Source: Chlorobium sp. | GTDB taxonomy: Bacteria; Bacteroidota; Chlorobiia; Chlorobiales; Chlorobiaceae | Direction of reading: 5' to 3' | DNA: 64,000 bases | NCBI RefSeq assembly: GCF_021740465.1 | Contig: NZ_JAIOZR010000012.1 | Coordinates: 1-64,000, forward strand | In this document: in pieces, positions 36,922-45,790 of the stretch | Numbering within the stretch: the first letter of the stretch is position 1 | Layout: every line of letters begins with the position of its first letter | Made by a program: the position numbers and the translations under genes | The notes under the pieces: generated by a model | The model's database searches: none | Seen by the model: the letters and a program-made list of their open reading frames with translations, nothing else | What the model was told of the DNA's origin: nothing

Positions 36922-36989
36922 AAAAACCCTCCTCTTAAATTGACAATGGTAAAAGTATTGACAGGCCAAAAGAGATCCGGAGGGTTTTT
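36922..36989 (-). promoter_or_regulatory. Hairpin masking the pscB ribosome-binding site
   Basis: In the pscA-pscB spacer AAAAACCCTCC (RNA sense, 36989-36979) is perfectly complementary to GGAGGGTTTTT (36932-36922), which contains the pscB Shine-Dalgarno and reaches the base before the ATG. The 11-bp stem encloses 46 nt. If it forms, pscB translation would be low until the structure is opened, for example by a ribosome finishing pscA or by a protein. It is seen directly in sequence; the function is inferred. Confidence 0.7.
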
Positions 36990-37013
36990 GAGGCCCCCCG
37001 GGATGGACTAAAC

Positions 37014-39209
37014 TCAGGCAACCAGCTTGATCAGGAAGTCCACAACCTGTGTCAGCATCTGCTGTCCGGATACGGTAGCATCAGCGACAGGAGGAGGCAG
37101 CGGAGAATCTGTCTGATAGAAACCGTTACCGATAAAGAGGAAGACCAGCATAAAGGTACCGCCGAAATACAGGAAGGTACCGGCAAGCTTCGAATCGGAA
37201 ATCGTCAGAACCGGGAAGCGGAAAGACACGTCCCTGTTGAGGAACTTCTTGCCAAGCCAGCGTATGGTGCGGGTCTGGATATCGGCACCTTCAAGACGGG
37301 AACCGCGATCTTCAAACCATACGGCAAAGCTGATGAACCAGATCAGGTGGCCGATCATGAGAATCACCGAAAGATGAGAGCTCGAGAAGATCGTCACGGT
37401 CTCCGTCCAGAAATAATAGAAGATGCCCGAGGTATAGTGATGAGCCAGTCCGGCAACCGAATCCCATGCCTTCGCATCGGCAACAGGCACACCGTACATC
37501 ATCGAAGCAATCCATGCGCCATCGATATACCAGCAGACAGCTGAAAGACCCTTGACTCCCCAAAGCATGGCGAACCAGAGCTGATCCTGAATGGATACGC
37601 CGCAGGTACCACCGTAAACCGGGCCGAGACAGGGGAAAGAATACGAGTTCTTTTTCAGACCGAGATCATCCCACAGTGGAGAGGTGTGCGAGAAGAATGC
37701 GATACGCACGAGCGCGATAAGGGAGAACAGCGAACCGGCAGTAATGACATGAGCCATAACCCAGTCGTTGATACTCGGATCGGCAAACATCCATTGGAAC
37801 ATCGGAAGAGGTTTCAGCCAGTAGAACGACATCATGATATTGGTGCCGAAAATATTCAGCTCGCAGATGGTGTTCCAGACGATAACCGCATAAACGGAAA
37901 GCATGGTGGCGAAGCATAGTGCCATGACGGTACCAAGAATCTTGACCTGAACTTCCTGGTCGCGGCCTTTGGTGATCCATATGGACTTGATCTGGTTGTA
38001 CAGACCGTTCAGCTGAATCTTGAGGAGGTACTGACCGCCATGATAGACACCTGCAAAAACATAGAGAACGCCGCAGATGATATGGTTGAAGGTAATCAGA
38101 TTGATGACCACCCTCGACATGCCGAATGCCTGACCGTTCTTTGGAAGAATTGCATAAGGAGCGAATTCGGCGAATTCCTTTTTGCCGGATATGATTCTGC
38201 CGCCTTCCTGAACGAAGTCGTAGCTGACACGGTTGAATGGTTCACCGTAGAGATAGAATACGAGATTGTCAAGTTCCTTGTAATAGGCATGGAAAGATGG
38301 CTGCTGGAAAGCCACGAAAGCAATGACGCCGAGCGCGATGTTTACGTAGCCGATAGCGGTCAGGTGAACCGAAAATGCAGCTTTCATGTCATCATTGAGG
38401 TGAATGGCTGCATTGGGAGGGTTATTCCACCAGTAGATTCCGAGCGCGAAGAAGATAACCGCAAAAACGAACGACATGAACGGCTCTGAATTGATGGTCT
38501 GGAAATCGGGTACGGGAGGAATACCGAGAGCGAACCACATCACAAGACCCCAGCCGAGGAATAGCAGCGACATGTATACGGTGTGAGGGCCGAGGGCGTC
38601 CTTGTAGGTCTTTGCACTGGTGCCGTTGAAAGCCATATCTCCGAACTTGCCGAGGAAACGGAAGTCGCGGAAGTTACCAGCCCTGCCGGTAAAGGGGTTG
38701 GTCAGGTTGTGCGTCCAGTGTCTCCATCCGCCAAAAAGCAGAATGGAACCGGAAACGACATGCAGGAGAGCCCACCCGAGAAGGTTGATCGCCGCCTGTT
38801 CGAGATCGGCGGTTTTTGTGCTGTAGGTGTCGATACCGAGGGATACCATCCTCGGCTTGATGGTAAGGTAGAACCAGTTATCGTGAAAACCCGCATAACC
38901 GCCCGGAAAAACCTGGATTCCGGAAATGTAGTAGATGGCCATCAGAAAACCCATGACGCCAAGAAGCGCAAGATGGCCGCCGACTACCTGCTCGTCGTCC
39001 AGCTTTTCGGTATCAAAGACCTGATACCACTTCGTGGTTCTGGTTTCTGTCCTCTGGAACAGAAATCTCCTCATTTTGGCAGCGTCCTGTTCCTTGATAA
39101 CGGACGGACCGCCGGGTGCGCCGTTTCCCTTGGGAGAAGGAGCATTCCCCTTGGGAGGTGGGACAGATCCCTTTGGCTTGACTCCTGCAGGATTCACTTG
39201 TTCAGCCAT
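37014..39209 (-). CDS. pscA: Photosystem P840 reaction centre large subunit PscA
   Basis: Homodimeric type I reaction centre core that binds P840, antenna bacteriochlorophyll a and cluster FX. At 731 residues it matches known PscA length. The N-terminal 35 residues are a Pro/Lys/Gly-rich stretromal extension, followed by alternating hydrophobic spans consistent with 11 membrane helices. Cys527 and Cys536 in PCLGPVYGGTC are the FX ligands (two per monomer). AAAGGAGAGA sits just before the ATG, among the strongest ribosome-binding sites in the window. It is followed by pscB. Confidence 0.98.
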   Translation of the reverse strand: MAEQVNPAGVKPKGSVPPPKGNAPSPKGNGAPGGPSVIKEQDAAKMRRFLFQRTETRTTKWYQVFDTEKLDDEQVVGGHLALLGVMGFLMAIYYISGIQVFPGGYAGFHDNWFYLTIKPRMVSLGIDTYSTKTADLEQAAINLLGWALLHVVSGSILLFGGWRHWTHNLTNPFTGRAGNFRDFRFLGKFGDMAFNGTSAKTYKDALGPHTVYMSLLFLGWGLVMWFALGIPPVPDFQTINSEPFMSFVFAVIFFALGIYWWNNPPNAAIHLNDDMKAAFSVHLTAIGYVNIALGVIAFVAFQQPSFHAYYKELDNLVFYLYGEPFNRVSYDFVQEGGRIISGKKEFAEFAPYAILPKNGQAFGMSRVVINLITFNHIICGVLYVFAGVYHGGQYLLKIQLNGLYNQIKSIWITKGRDQEVQVKILGTVMALCFATMLSVYAVIVWNTICELNIFGTNIMMSFYWLKPLPMFQWMFADPSINDWVMAHVITAGSLFSLIALVRIAFFSHTSPLWDDLGLKKNSYSFPCLGPVYGGTCGVSIQDQLWFAMLWGVKGLSAVCWYIDGAWIASMMYGVPVADAKAWDSVAGLAHHYTSGIFYYFWTETVTIFSSSHLSVILMIGHLIWFISFAVWFEDRGSRLEGADIQTRTIRWLGKKFLNRDVSFRFPVLTISDSKLAGTFLYFGGTFMLVFLFIGNGFYQTDSPLPPPVADATVSGQQMLTQVVDFLIKLVA

Positions 39210-39640
39210 TGTATTCTCTCCTTTGTTTGGTCGTATTTCAGGTTGAAGAAACCGAAAAGAAAATCTGTGCGTTGTGCCTTACTAAGCCTGGTAGCCACCA
39301 GTCCGGATTTCAGATAAAAAAGCACATGGATCAATGCTGCTCTTGAACGGGATCAACAGCGCTGGGCTGCTATCATGTGCGAATTCCATAAAAATCAGCA
39401 AGGAATACAGAACAAAATCAATCACTATTGCCGTCACAAGTCGCATGCCCGACAAATCAATTGACATAGTAGCAGACAAAATAAGAAAAATTATTTAACT
39501 AATAAATTTTTTTGGCGCGGCTTTCACCCGCAGCGGCTGTATTTTAGCCATTCTAACTTACCGGAACCCCTGGTGGTTCATCGAATGGACCCCGGACAAG
39601 ACACTAAAAACAGACCCCGCAACAACCGGCAGATAACTGA
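39210..39640. other. Divergent regulatory region between pscA and dapF
   Basis: 431 bases between divergent start codons, with an AT-rich core near 39475-39515. It must hold the pscA promoter, but I cannot point to convincing -35/-10 boxes. A small hairpin CTGGT-N4-ACCAG lies at 39288-39301 in the probable pscA leader. A 65-codon frame (39282-39479, minus) has one hydrophobic stretch but no other support. Confidence 0.5.
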
Positions 39641-40447
39641 ATGCAGATCAATTTCACAAAGCTCTCGGGAGCTGGAAACGATTTTATCGTCATCGACAAC
39701 AGGAGCAGGGCCCTGCAGCTCACAGGGCATCAAATCAATGCCCTGTGCAGGAGAAGAACCGGAATAGGTGCCGACGGCCTCATCCTCATGGAACCATCGG
39801 CACGCTTCGACTTCAGCATGCAATATTATAATGCCGACGGACTGCCGGGATCGATGTGCGGCAACGGAGGAAGATGTGCAGCCTATTTCGCTTATGCCTC
39901 AGGAGTTCCGTCTGCAGAAAAGGGACGCTACTCTTTCGAGGCAAACGGCAACCGCTATGATGCGGCCATCATCGGCCCTGAGCTGGTAAGGTTGCACATG
40001 CTCGACCCTGAGGATTTCCGTGACGGTCTGCCTGTGGAAGGAGGCCTCTGCCATTATGTCAACACGGGATCCCCCCACGCTGTAATCTATACCTCCCCTG
40101 GTGAACTCGACAGTCTCGATGTCTATACCGAGGGATGCACGGTAAGGCACCGAAAGGATCTTTTTCCGGAGGGAACCAATGTCAACTTTCTTGAAATAAC
40201 CTCTCCGGACAGTCTCAGTGTAAGAACATTTGAAAGAGGCGTCGAGGATGAAACCCTTGCCTGCGGCACCGGAGCGGTTGCTGCTGCGCTGATGAGCTAC
40301 CGGCTTGGGAAGGTAACCTCGCCCACCGTGAAGGTTAAAGTCCGGAGCGGCGACATCCTTGAAGTCGCCTTCAGTGAAAATCTGAAAACCGTAACCCTCT
40401 GCGGCCCGGCAAAAATCATCTACCAGGGCACGGTCGAACTCCCGTAG
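39641..40447 (+). CDS. dapF: Diaminopimelate epimerase
   Basis: Converts LL- to meso-diaminopimelate for lysine and peptidoglycan synthesis. The 268 residues hold both catalytic cysteines: Cys73 in GSMCGNGGRCA and Cys208 in ETLACGTGAVA. The N-terminal FTKLSGAGNDFIVIDN is the family signature. It is a single gene, divergent from pscA and followed by a 127-base gap with no clear structure. Confidence 0.96.
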   Translation: MQINFTKLSGAGNDFIVIDNRSRALQLTGHQINALCRRRTGIGADGLILMEPSARFDFSMQYYNADGLPGSMCGNGGRCAAYFAYASGVPSAEKGRYSFEANGNRYDAAIIGPELVRLHMLDPEDFRDGLPVEGGLCHYVNTGSPHAVIYTSPGELDSLDVYTEGCTVRHRKDLFPEGTNVNFLEITSPDSLSVRTFERGVEDETLACGTGAVAAALMSYRLGKVTSPTVKVKVRSGDILEVAFSENLKTVTLCGPAKIIYQGTVELP

Positions 40448-40574
40448 CTTCTTCTCCCCGTAGTGCGTAACGGATTACTTTCCCAGAGGGCATTCACGGG
40501 GAAATACTCGAAAAAACGGAAAATCCTCCCTATCTTTTTAAAAGACCGGCAAGCAAACTCCCGCACAACCATTC

Positions 40575-41432
40575 ATGAATCCTGAAATACGATATCCTGC
40601 CGTAGCCGAGGCATTTTATCCTGCAGATACCCGAGAACTTGAAACCCTGATCACCACCCTGCTTCAACATGCTGCACCTGAATACGAAAAAAGAAAAAAA
40701 ATCAGGGCAATCATCACTCCCCATTCGAGCTACCTCTACAGCGGAGCAATCGCAGCATGTGCCTACAAAGCCATAATCGGCCACTCGTTCAAAACTGTTT
40801 TTCTCATGGGCAATGCCCATGCCTATCTTTTCGAAGGCATCGCGCTCGACACGCATAAAGCATGGCACTCTCCTCTCGGCAACATCCCTGTCAATACGAC
40901 CCTGAACCGGAAACTCCTGCAGAAGGAACCGAAATTGATTCACGAGCTGAATATCGCCCACCATTCCGACCATACGCTGGAAATCCAGCTACCTTTTCTG
41001 CGGCGCACACTCAAACCAGGATTCTCCATCCTCCCCATGCTTTTCGGCGAAAACACCGGGGATATCCACCAAAAAACAGCCGAACTGCTGCTCTCCCTGC
41101 TGGAAGATGACGACCTGATCGTTGTCAGTACCGACCTGTCGCACTATCCCGCATACCGCGATGCCAATACGATAGATCGCCTGACCCTTGAGCATGTCGT
41201 AAGCGGTAACATCGATGGTCTCGAAGAGCACGAACGCAGAACCATCAATCACGGCACTACCGGCGAGATAAGCCTCTACTGCAGTCCCGATGCCTTGAAA
41301 ACCCTGCTGGTCATAGCAGGAAAGCTTGGCTGGCAGGCCGAAAAACTGTGCTATAACAACAGTGGCGAAGGCCCTTATGACGACAAAATGAGTGTCGTAG
41401 GCTTTGGCACCGTCATCTTCTTCGAGTCCTGA
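40575..41432 (+). CDS. MEMO-family protein (AmmeMemoRadiSam system protein B type)
   Basis: A 285-residue cytosolic MEMO-like protein. The family's metal-site histidines appear in IITPHSSYLYSG, AHHSDHTLEIQLPF and STDLSHY, and the C-terminal CYNNSGEG...MSVVGFGTVIF is also typical. MEMO folds resemble extradiol dioxygenases. In many prokaryotes the gene sits with an AMMECR1 protein and a radical SAM enzyme, but neither is next to it here. The biochemical role is unknown. Confidence 0.85.
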   Translation: MNPEIRYPAVAEAFYPADTRELETLITTLLQHAAPEYEKRKKIRAIITPHSSYLYSGAIAACAYKAIIGHSFKTVFLMGNAHAYLFEGIALDTHKAWHSPLGNIPVNTTLNRKLLQKEPKLIHELNIAHHSDHTLEIQLPFLRRTLKPGFSILPMLFGENTGDIHQKTAELLLSLLEDDDLIVVSTDLSHYPAYRDANTIDRLTLEHVVSGNIDGLEEHERRTINHGTTGEISLYCSPDALKTLLVIAGKLGWQAEKLCYNNSGEGPYDDKMSVVGFGTVIFFES

Positions 41433-41492
41433 GCAAGTTAATTCAACCCCGCTTGCGCGGCTTTCTTCCCGAGTTAAACCACGCCACAACCC

Positions 41493-42803
41493 ATGATCGA
41501 AAGAAACGAATCCGTTCGGTGCACACTTCCCGACATGCTTATGCAGACGGAATCCGCATCAGAGCGTAACCCTTTCATCTTTGCCCGAAAACAGCTTGAC
41601 GAAGCAGCAGCTATCATGAAACTCGATCCTGCTACCCATGAGCTGCTCCGCTGGCCGCTCCGGGAACTCCACGTCACCATGCCGGTTAAAATGGATAACG
41701 GGTGCACAAAAATCTTTCATGGTTTCAGGGTACAGTATAATGATGCGCGCGGGCCGAACAAGGGTGGCATCCGCTTTCACCCTGATGAAACCATCGATAC
41801 GGTAAGGGCGCTGGCAGCATGGATGACCTGGAAAACAGCCGTCATGGACCTGCCTCTCGGGGGAGGAAAAGGCGGGGTGATCTGCGATACGAAATCCATG
41901 TCGAGCGGCGAACTCGAACGCCTCTCACGCGCCTATATCCGTCAGGTCGGCCGTATGCTTGGCCTTGAAAAAGACGTTCCCGCGCCCGACCTGTACACAA
42001 CGCCCCAGATTATGGCCTGGATGGCAGACGAATACTCCTTTATGCAGGGAAACAACGAATTCGGAGTCATAACCGGAAAGCCCCTTGCCATCGGTGGATC
42101 GGCAGGGAGAGGAGATGCCACGGCACGGGGTGGAATCTATTGCGTAAGGGAAGCCTCCGAGGTCATCGGCCTGAACCTTTCCGGAAAAAAAGCTGCAATC
42201 CAGGGATACGGCAACGTAGGCAGTCATGCACATAAACTTGCCGCCGAACTGCTCGGCATGAAGGTGGTCTGTGTATCGGACTCTAAAGGCGGCATATACA
42301 ATCCCGAAGGTCTCGACCACGCCGAAGTCAGTGCCCACAAGGAGGCTGCCGGTTCGGTAACCGGCTTTCCCGGATCCCTGGCGGTATCGAACGAAGAACT
42401 GCTTGAACTCGACGTTGCCGTACTTTTTCCGGCAGCGATGGAATCGGTGATAACCGGCTCGAACGCAGAAAACATCAGGGCGAAAATCGTTGCGGAACTC
42501 GCAAACGGACCGACCACTCCCGAAGCCGACAGCATCCTCTACAGCAAAGGAATCCTCGTCATACCCGACCTTCTCTGCAATGCAGGCGGCGTCACGGTAT
42601 CCTACTTCGAAATGGTTCAGAACACCTACGGATACTACTGGGACGAGGATGAGGTATACCGGCGGCTTGAAAAAAAGATGAAAACCGCATTCCGGAGCGT
42701 GAACGAAACGTCCGGCAGATACAACGTTCATAACCGCCTCGGAGCATATATCGTAGGTGTCGGACGCGTGGCGGATGCCATGAAGCTGAGAGGGTGGATA
42801 TGA
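41493..42803 (+). CDS. gdhA: Glutamate dehydrogenase (Glu/Leu/Phe/Val dehydrogenase family)
   Basis: Reductive amination of 2-oxoglutarate, the product of KOR, links carbon and nitrogen assimilation. The 436 residues show the substrate-binding region ([21 protein letters not shown]), the catalytic Lys in [24 protein letters not shown] before the Rossmann domain and [16 protein letters not shown] for the nucleotide. The usual ATGRG motif reads ATARGG. Coenzyme preference cannot be assigned by eye; leucine dehydrogenase is unlikely given the length and motifs. Confidence 0.9.
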   Translation: MIERNESVRCTLPDMLMQTESASERNPFIFARKQLDEAAAIMKLDPATHELLRWPLRELHVTMPVKMDNGCTKIFHGFRVQYNDARGPNKGGIRFHPDETIDTVRALAAWMTWKTAVMDLPLGGGKGGVICDTKSMSSGELERLSRAYIRQVGRMLGLEKDVPAPDLYTTPQIMAWMADEYSFMQGNNEFGVITGKPLAIGGSAGRGDATARGGIYCVREASEVIGLNLSGKKAAIQGYGNVGSHAHKLAAELLGMKVVCVSDSKGGIYNPEGLDHAEVSAHKEAAGSVTGFPGSLAVSNEELLELDVAVLFPAAMESVITGSNAENIRAKIVAELANGPTTPEADSILYSKGILVIPDLLCNAGGVTVSYFEMVQNTYGYYWDEDEVYRRLEKKMKTAFRSVNETSGRYNVHNRLGAYIVGVGRVADAMKLRGWI

Positions 42804-42827
42804 CGCAGGCCCGGCCAACGGGTATTA

Positions 42828-43271
42828 TTATAATAATAATATATGCTCGAGTATCTCGATAACGCTGCGTACGCAGGGAGTGCATACCTTGCTGAAAAAC
42901 CCGTTATCAGAGTAAGACTTTCGTCCTTCGTCGATCATGAGCTCGCATCCGTTCAGCAGAGTGCTGCAGCAACAGGAGCCGTGCCGTTCGGCAAACCGGC
43001 ACATGAGCTCCCTGGTCTTTGCGTATATGATGACCGAAGCCGACCTGTCGTCGCCTTCCCCACGGCCATACCTGGCACCGATAACCATGATGCCGCAGGT
43101 CACGGCACCGCAGACCTCCTGCATCCGTCCAATCCCGCCGCCGAACCCCGAGGAGATCTTCAGTGCGGTATTCCCCGCTATTCCGAGATCGTCGCTGAAG
43201 GCGAACAATACCGACTGGGCACAGTTGTACCCTTCCGAAAAAATCGAAACCGCATGGTCACCTCTTGTCAT
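42828..43271 (-). CDS. C_GCAxxG_C_C family protein
   Basis: A 147-residue soluble protein of the cysteine-rich C_GCAxxG_C_C family, named for its conserved pattern: here YNCAQSVL near the N-terminus, FGGGIGRMQEVCGAVTCGIMV in the middle, and later CCCSTLLNGC and CTPCVRSV. The cysteines suggest a metal or redox centre; some members are thought to be redox proteins, but the function is not established. A perfect AGGAGG site precedes the ATG at 43271. It is convergent with gdhA, a 24-base AT-rich spacer between. Confidence 0.85.
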   Translation of the reverse strand: MTRGDHAVSIFSEGYNCAQSVLFAFSDDLGIAGNTALKISSGFGGGIGRMQEVCGAVTCGIMVIGARYGRGEGDDRSASVIIYAKTRELMCRFAERHGSCCCSTLLNGCELMIDEGRKSYSDNGFFSKVCTPCVRSVIEILEHILLL

Positions 43272-43410
43272 CGTTATATCCTCCTTTCCGATATCGTTCA
43301 GCAGCCGGCGCACCCGGCAGGATTCAGGAAAACCCCCTCCGCTTTATTATTATTCCTGCTTCCGGCAAAAAATCTCTCCGGAAAACGACAATCCTCCCTG
43401 CAAGAGGCAA

Positions 43411-43905
43411 CTACGAAGCCTCACGTTTTTTCCGCCGCCACTCCCAGGGAGGAACCGGGCGGGAATCGGCCCACAGGCCGCTGCGCCGCTCGAACGCATC
43501 GAGTTCCGTGCGTCCGTAGGAAACATCCCTGGAGTACTCCCTGTACCACCAGGCATATCCGTGCCTGACCAGCTGGAGATTGACATTGGTAGCGCCGATA
43601 TAGACCACCCCGATGAGACGCCCATACCGGTCCCGGTCCGTCACATCGATCCTTACCGTTTTTCCGTAAACCAGCGAAGAGACGAACTGCTTTGCCCTGT
43701 TGCCGTAGGGCTGGTTTTTTTCCGGGGTATCGATGTGAGCCAGACGGATAACGTGAAGTTCACGGCCGGCATCGAGCATCACGATGGTGTCGCCGTCCCT
43801 GACCCTGACAACCCGCCCTTCGAGTTCCAGGGCATGAGCAGAGGATATGCGGAGAAAAATCAGCAGAAAAAAGAAAACGAAACAGCGAAACCGGGGGTAA
43901 ACCAT
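43411..43905 (-). CDS. Secreted thermonuclease-like (SNase) nuclease
   Basis: A 164-residue nuclease with an N-terminal signal peptide (hydrophobic FVFFFLLIFLRISSAHA, probable cleavage after AHA). The SNase fold shows RVRDGDTIVM, IRLAHIDTPE with the catalytic Arg, DRDRYGRLIGVVY, and NLQLVRHGYAWWY. It should act in the periplasm or outside the cell on DNA/RNA using calcium. The ATG at 43905 is chosen; a GTG precedes it. Confidence 0.9.
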   Translation of the reverse strand: MVYPRFRCFVFFFLLIFLRISSAHALELEGRVVRVRDGDTIVMLDAGRELHVIRLAHIDTPEKNQPYGNRAKQFVSSLVYGKTVRIDVTDRDRYGRLIGVVYIGATNVNLQLVRHGYAWWYREYSRDVSYGRTELDAFERRSGLWADSRPVPPWEWRRKKREAS

Positions 43906-43991
43906 CACTAATGAACTACTTGAAATTTCATGAACAGACGCTCGACGGCGTTTTTTCCTCTCAGGTCATGCGATCAGCCGGTTTTTCCGGG

Positions 43992-44030
43992 AAAAAAGCT
44001 GCCGCACCGGATGAAACCCCGGTGCGCAGC
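43992..44030 (-). terminator. Terminator after ribB
   Basis: GC-rich hairpin (GCTGCCGCACCGG with CCGGTGCGCAGC, one bulged C) at 43998-44030, followed on the minus strand by six Ts. It lies 9 bases after the ribB stop. Confidence 0.82.
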
Positions 44031-44039
44031 CGCCTGAAT

Positions 44040-44699
44040 TCACCTCACGGAAGCCTCAAAGGCACTCTGTTCGATGTAAGCCACGATATCCCCTACGGTC
44101 AGTACCGGAAACCCGTACTGCCGTGAAAAGGCAACGGTCTCTTCGATACCGGCCATCGTCCCGTCGGGATTGGTCAGCTCGCAGAGTACCCCTGCAGGGT
44201 TAAGACCGGCAAGCCTCATGAGATCGACCGTGGCTTCGGTATGGCCGGGACGTTCAAGTACGCCTCCCGGCCTTGCCCTGAGCGGAAAGATATGGCCCGG
44301 ACGGCGGAGATCGGATGGCCGGGCATTTTCAGCAGCAGCGGTTCTGACTGTTTTCACCCGGTCAGCGGCGGAAACGCCGGTCGTAACCCCTTCGACGGCC
44401 TCGATGGAAACGGTGAATGCAGTCTGAAATCCACTGGTATTGTGCTCAACCATCATGGGAAGCTCAAGGGAGCGGATCTTCTCTTCGGTCATGCATAGGC
44501 AGACAATACCGCTGCACTCGCGAATGAGCATGGCCATCTGCGGAACCGTGACGGATTCTGCCGGAAAAATGAGATCGGCCTCGTTTTCGCGACCGGGATC
44601 ATCAGCAACAAGCACTCCCTGTCCCTTGCGGAGGGAAAGAAGCGCCTGCTCGACACGGGAAAAAGCACTGCGGGATTGTTCGGAAAGCATCTGATTCAT
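44040..44699 (-). CDS. ribB: 3,4-dihydroxy-2-butanone-4-phosphate synthase
   Basis: Makes the four-carbon precursor of riboflavin from ribulose 5-phosphate. The 219 residues are the stand-alone RibB type with no GTP cyclohydrolase II domain: [20 protein letters not shown] is the substrate and metal site, with SGIVCLCM and [11 protein letters not shown] later. The ATG at 44699 lies within an RNA hairpin downstream of an FMN riboswitch, so expression should fall when FMN is plentiful. Confidence 0.95.
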   Translation of the reverse strand: MNQMLSEQSRSAFSRVEQALLSLRKGQGVLVADDPGRENEADLIFPAESVTVPQMAMLIRECSGIVCLCMTEEKIRSLELPMMVEHNTSGFQTAFTVSIEAVEGVTTGVSAADRVKTVRTAAAENARPSDLRRPGHIFPLRARPGGVLERPGHTEATVDLMRLAGLNPAGVLCELTNPDGTMAGIEETVAFSRQYGFPVLTVGDIVAYIEQSAFEASVR

Positions 44700-44755
44700 G
44701 GCTGCTGTATTAAAAATTGCATGAATCAGGGCGCAGGAATGCCCTTGAGGCATTC
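44691..44755 (-). promoter_or_regulatory. Expression platform of the ribB FMN riboswitch
   Basis: CTGATTCATG (RNA 44729-44720 read as CUGAUUCAUG) is perfectly complementary to CATGAATCAG at 44700-44691, which contains the ribB start codon: a 10-bp stem with a 19-nt loop. Just upstream, CGCCCTGA (RNA 44733-44726) overlaps this arm and is complementary to TCAGGGCG at the 5' end of the aptamer (RNA 44899-44892). A separate 7-bp hairpin (44737-44755) lies between. The two pairings are mutually exclusive, as expected of a translational switch. Confidence 0.72.
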
Positions 44756-44757
44756 TC

Positions 44758-44903
44758 ATTCTCTTTCATCCGGACTCTGACCGTCGGCTTTGGCTTTTCA
44801 CCAAATCTGCTGACCTTCCGCCATACACCGGAAGCGCTCGCGGGCTCTCCGGATAAAGCTCCCGGAATACCGCCGGTGGGGAATCACGCCCCGCCCTGAG
44901 AAA
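44758..44903 (-). promoter_or_regulatory. FMN riboswitch (RFN element) upstream of ribB
   Basis: Conserved RFN parts occur in order on the minus strand: the 5' AGGGCGGGGCGTGATT and CCCCACCGGCGGTA, a variable arm, CCCGCGAGCG, then GGTCAGCAGATTTGGTGA, CCAAAGCCGACGGTCA and GAGTCCGGATGAAAGAGAA. The P1 helix is TTCTC with GAGAA (44898-44902 and 44759-44763). This aptamer binds FMN and turns down riboflavin genes. Confidence 0.95.
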
Positions 44904-44973
44904 CAAGCTTGAAAAAATAACATGAAAAGATACGCGCCGGAAACCGATCTTCAAAGCCCTGAAACGTCGCACC

Positions 44974-45004
44974 TTCATGTTCAGGGAGATACGCTGAACA
45001 TGAA
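44974..45004. repeat. 11-bp inverted repeat upstream of rubredoxin
   Basis: TTCATGTTCAG (44974-44984) and CTGAACATGAA (44994-45004) form a perfect inverted repeat around 9 bases, in the divergent region between the riboswitch and rubredoxin, 154 bases before the rubredoxin start. It could be an operator or a hairpin; nothing in the sequence decides. The remainder of this 250-base region holds no gene I can support. Confidence 0.6.
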
Positions 45005-45157
45005 AACTTTTTTGATACATCAGAGCATGAACTTTTTTCCGCTCAGGAAATGTTATTTTTCCGGCAGGACAGTATACGGAAACTGTAGGAGGTTGCCCTA
45101 CCGCCCTGTAAAGAACGTTTCACAACCAGAACACCAAACATAAACGGAGATAACAAT

Positions 45158-45334
45158 ATGCAGAAATGGGTATGTGTACCGTGCGGCTATGTCTACGATC
45201 CTGAAGTAGGCGATCCTGACGGCGGGGTTGAACCGGGAACCGCTTTCGAAGACATTCCGGATGACTGGGTTTGTCCGGTATGCGGCGTAGATAAAACATT
45301 GTTCGAACCTTACGACGAACGCAGCGCAAGGTAA
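45158..45334 (+). CDS. rub: Rubredoxin
   Basis: A 58-residue one-iron electron carrier. The four ligands are Cys6 and Cys9 ([11 protein letters not shown]) and Cys39 and Cys42 ([10 protein letters not shown]). The sequence between, with [19 protein letters not shown], is typical of anaerobe rubredoxins. GGAG precedes the ATG by 7 bases. Partners in green sulfur bacteria may include oxygen-detoxifying or pyruvate-linked enzymes. None is adjacent. Confidence 0.96.
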   Translation: MQKWVCVPCGYVYDPEVGDPDGGVEPGTAFEDIPDDWVCPVCGVDKTLFEPYDERSAR

Positions 45335-45343
45335 TTGCCATTG

Positions 45344-45382
45344 AAACAGATGCAGCGCCTCAACAGGCGCTGTTTCTGTTTT
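45344..45382. terminator. Terminator between rubredoxin and the response regulator
   Basis: Stem CAGCGCCT/AGGCGCTG (45353-45360 with 45365-45372), 4-base loop, extended by AAACAG/CTGTTT and followed by TTTT. It sits between convergent genes and can serve both strands. Confidence 0.78.
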
Positions 45383-45391
45383 ACCCGTTTT

Positions 45392-45778
45392 TCAAACCAT
45401 ATCACAGCCTCGTTTGAGCAGAGCCTCTATCCTTTCGGCAAATTCCTCAAGATTGAACGGTTTGGTAATGTAATCGGCTGCACCGAGCTGGAGCCCTTTT
45501 TCACGATCTTCACTGCCGTCCTTCGCTGTAAGCATGACAAGAGGAATGCCCTCGTATGCAGGATTGCCTTTGATGAGAGCCGTCAACGAAAAACCATCCA
45601 TACCGGGCATGGTGATATCGACAACCAGCAGGTCGGTTTTTTCACCCCGAGCCAGAATATCGAGTGCTTCAGCCGCATCTCCGGCAGTAAGAACGGTAAA
45701 CTTCCTGCCGAGGTTATGGGCAAGAAGACGCCTGATGTTAGCGGAATCATCGACAATGAGTATGGTATGCGATTTCAT
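45392..45778 (-). CDS. Single-domain response regulator
   Basis: A 128-residue CheY-like receiver with nothing else. The acidic pair is Asp10-Asp11, the phosphoacceptor is Asp54 (LLVVDITMPG), and Thr and Lys are in MLTAKD and ITKPF. It has no output domain, so it works by protein contact or in a phosphorelay. It lies 12 bases after the histidine kinase gene and is surely its partner. Confidence 0.92.
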   Translation of the reverse strand: MKSHTILIVDDSANIRRLLAHNLGRKFTVLTAGDAAEALDILARGEKTDLLVVDITMPGMDGFSLTALIKGNPAYEGIPLVMLTAKDGSEDREKGLQLGAADYITKPFNLEEFAERIEALLKRGCDMV

Positions 45779-45790
45779 GAGCGCTCCTGT

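Noticed and set aside
39282-39479. 65-codon minus-strand frame upstream of pscA with a hydrophobic segment
   Set aside because: No convincing ribosome-binding site, no recognised family, and it occupies the region where the pscA promoter and leader must lie.
42816-42842. AT-rich tract (TATTATTATAATAATAATATA) between gdhA and the C_GCAxxG_C_C gene as a mobile-element scar or repeat array
   Set aside because: It is short, occurs once and is simple AT sequence between convergent genes; no flanking direct repeats are present.
44922-45143. 73-codon frame just before rubredoxin
   Set aside because: It covers the inverted repeat and leader region, has no domain signature and no ribosome-binding site.
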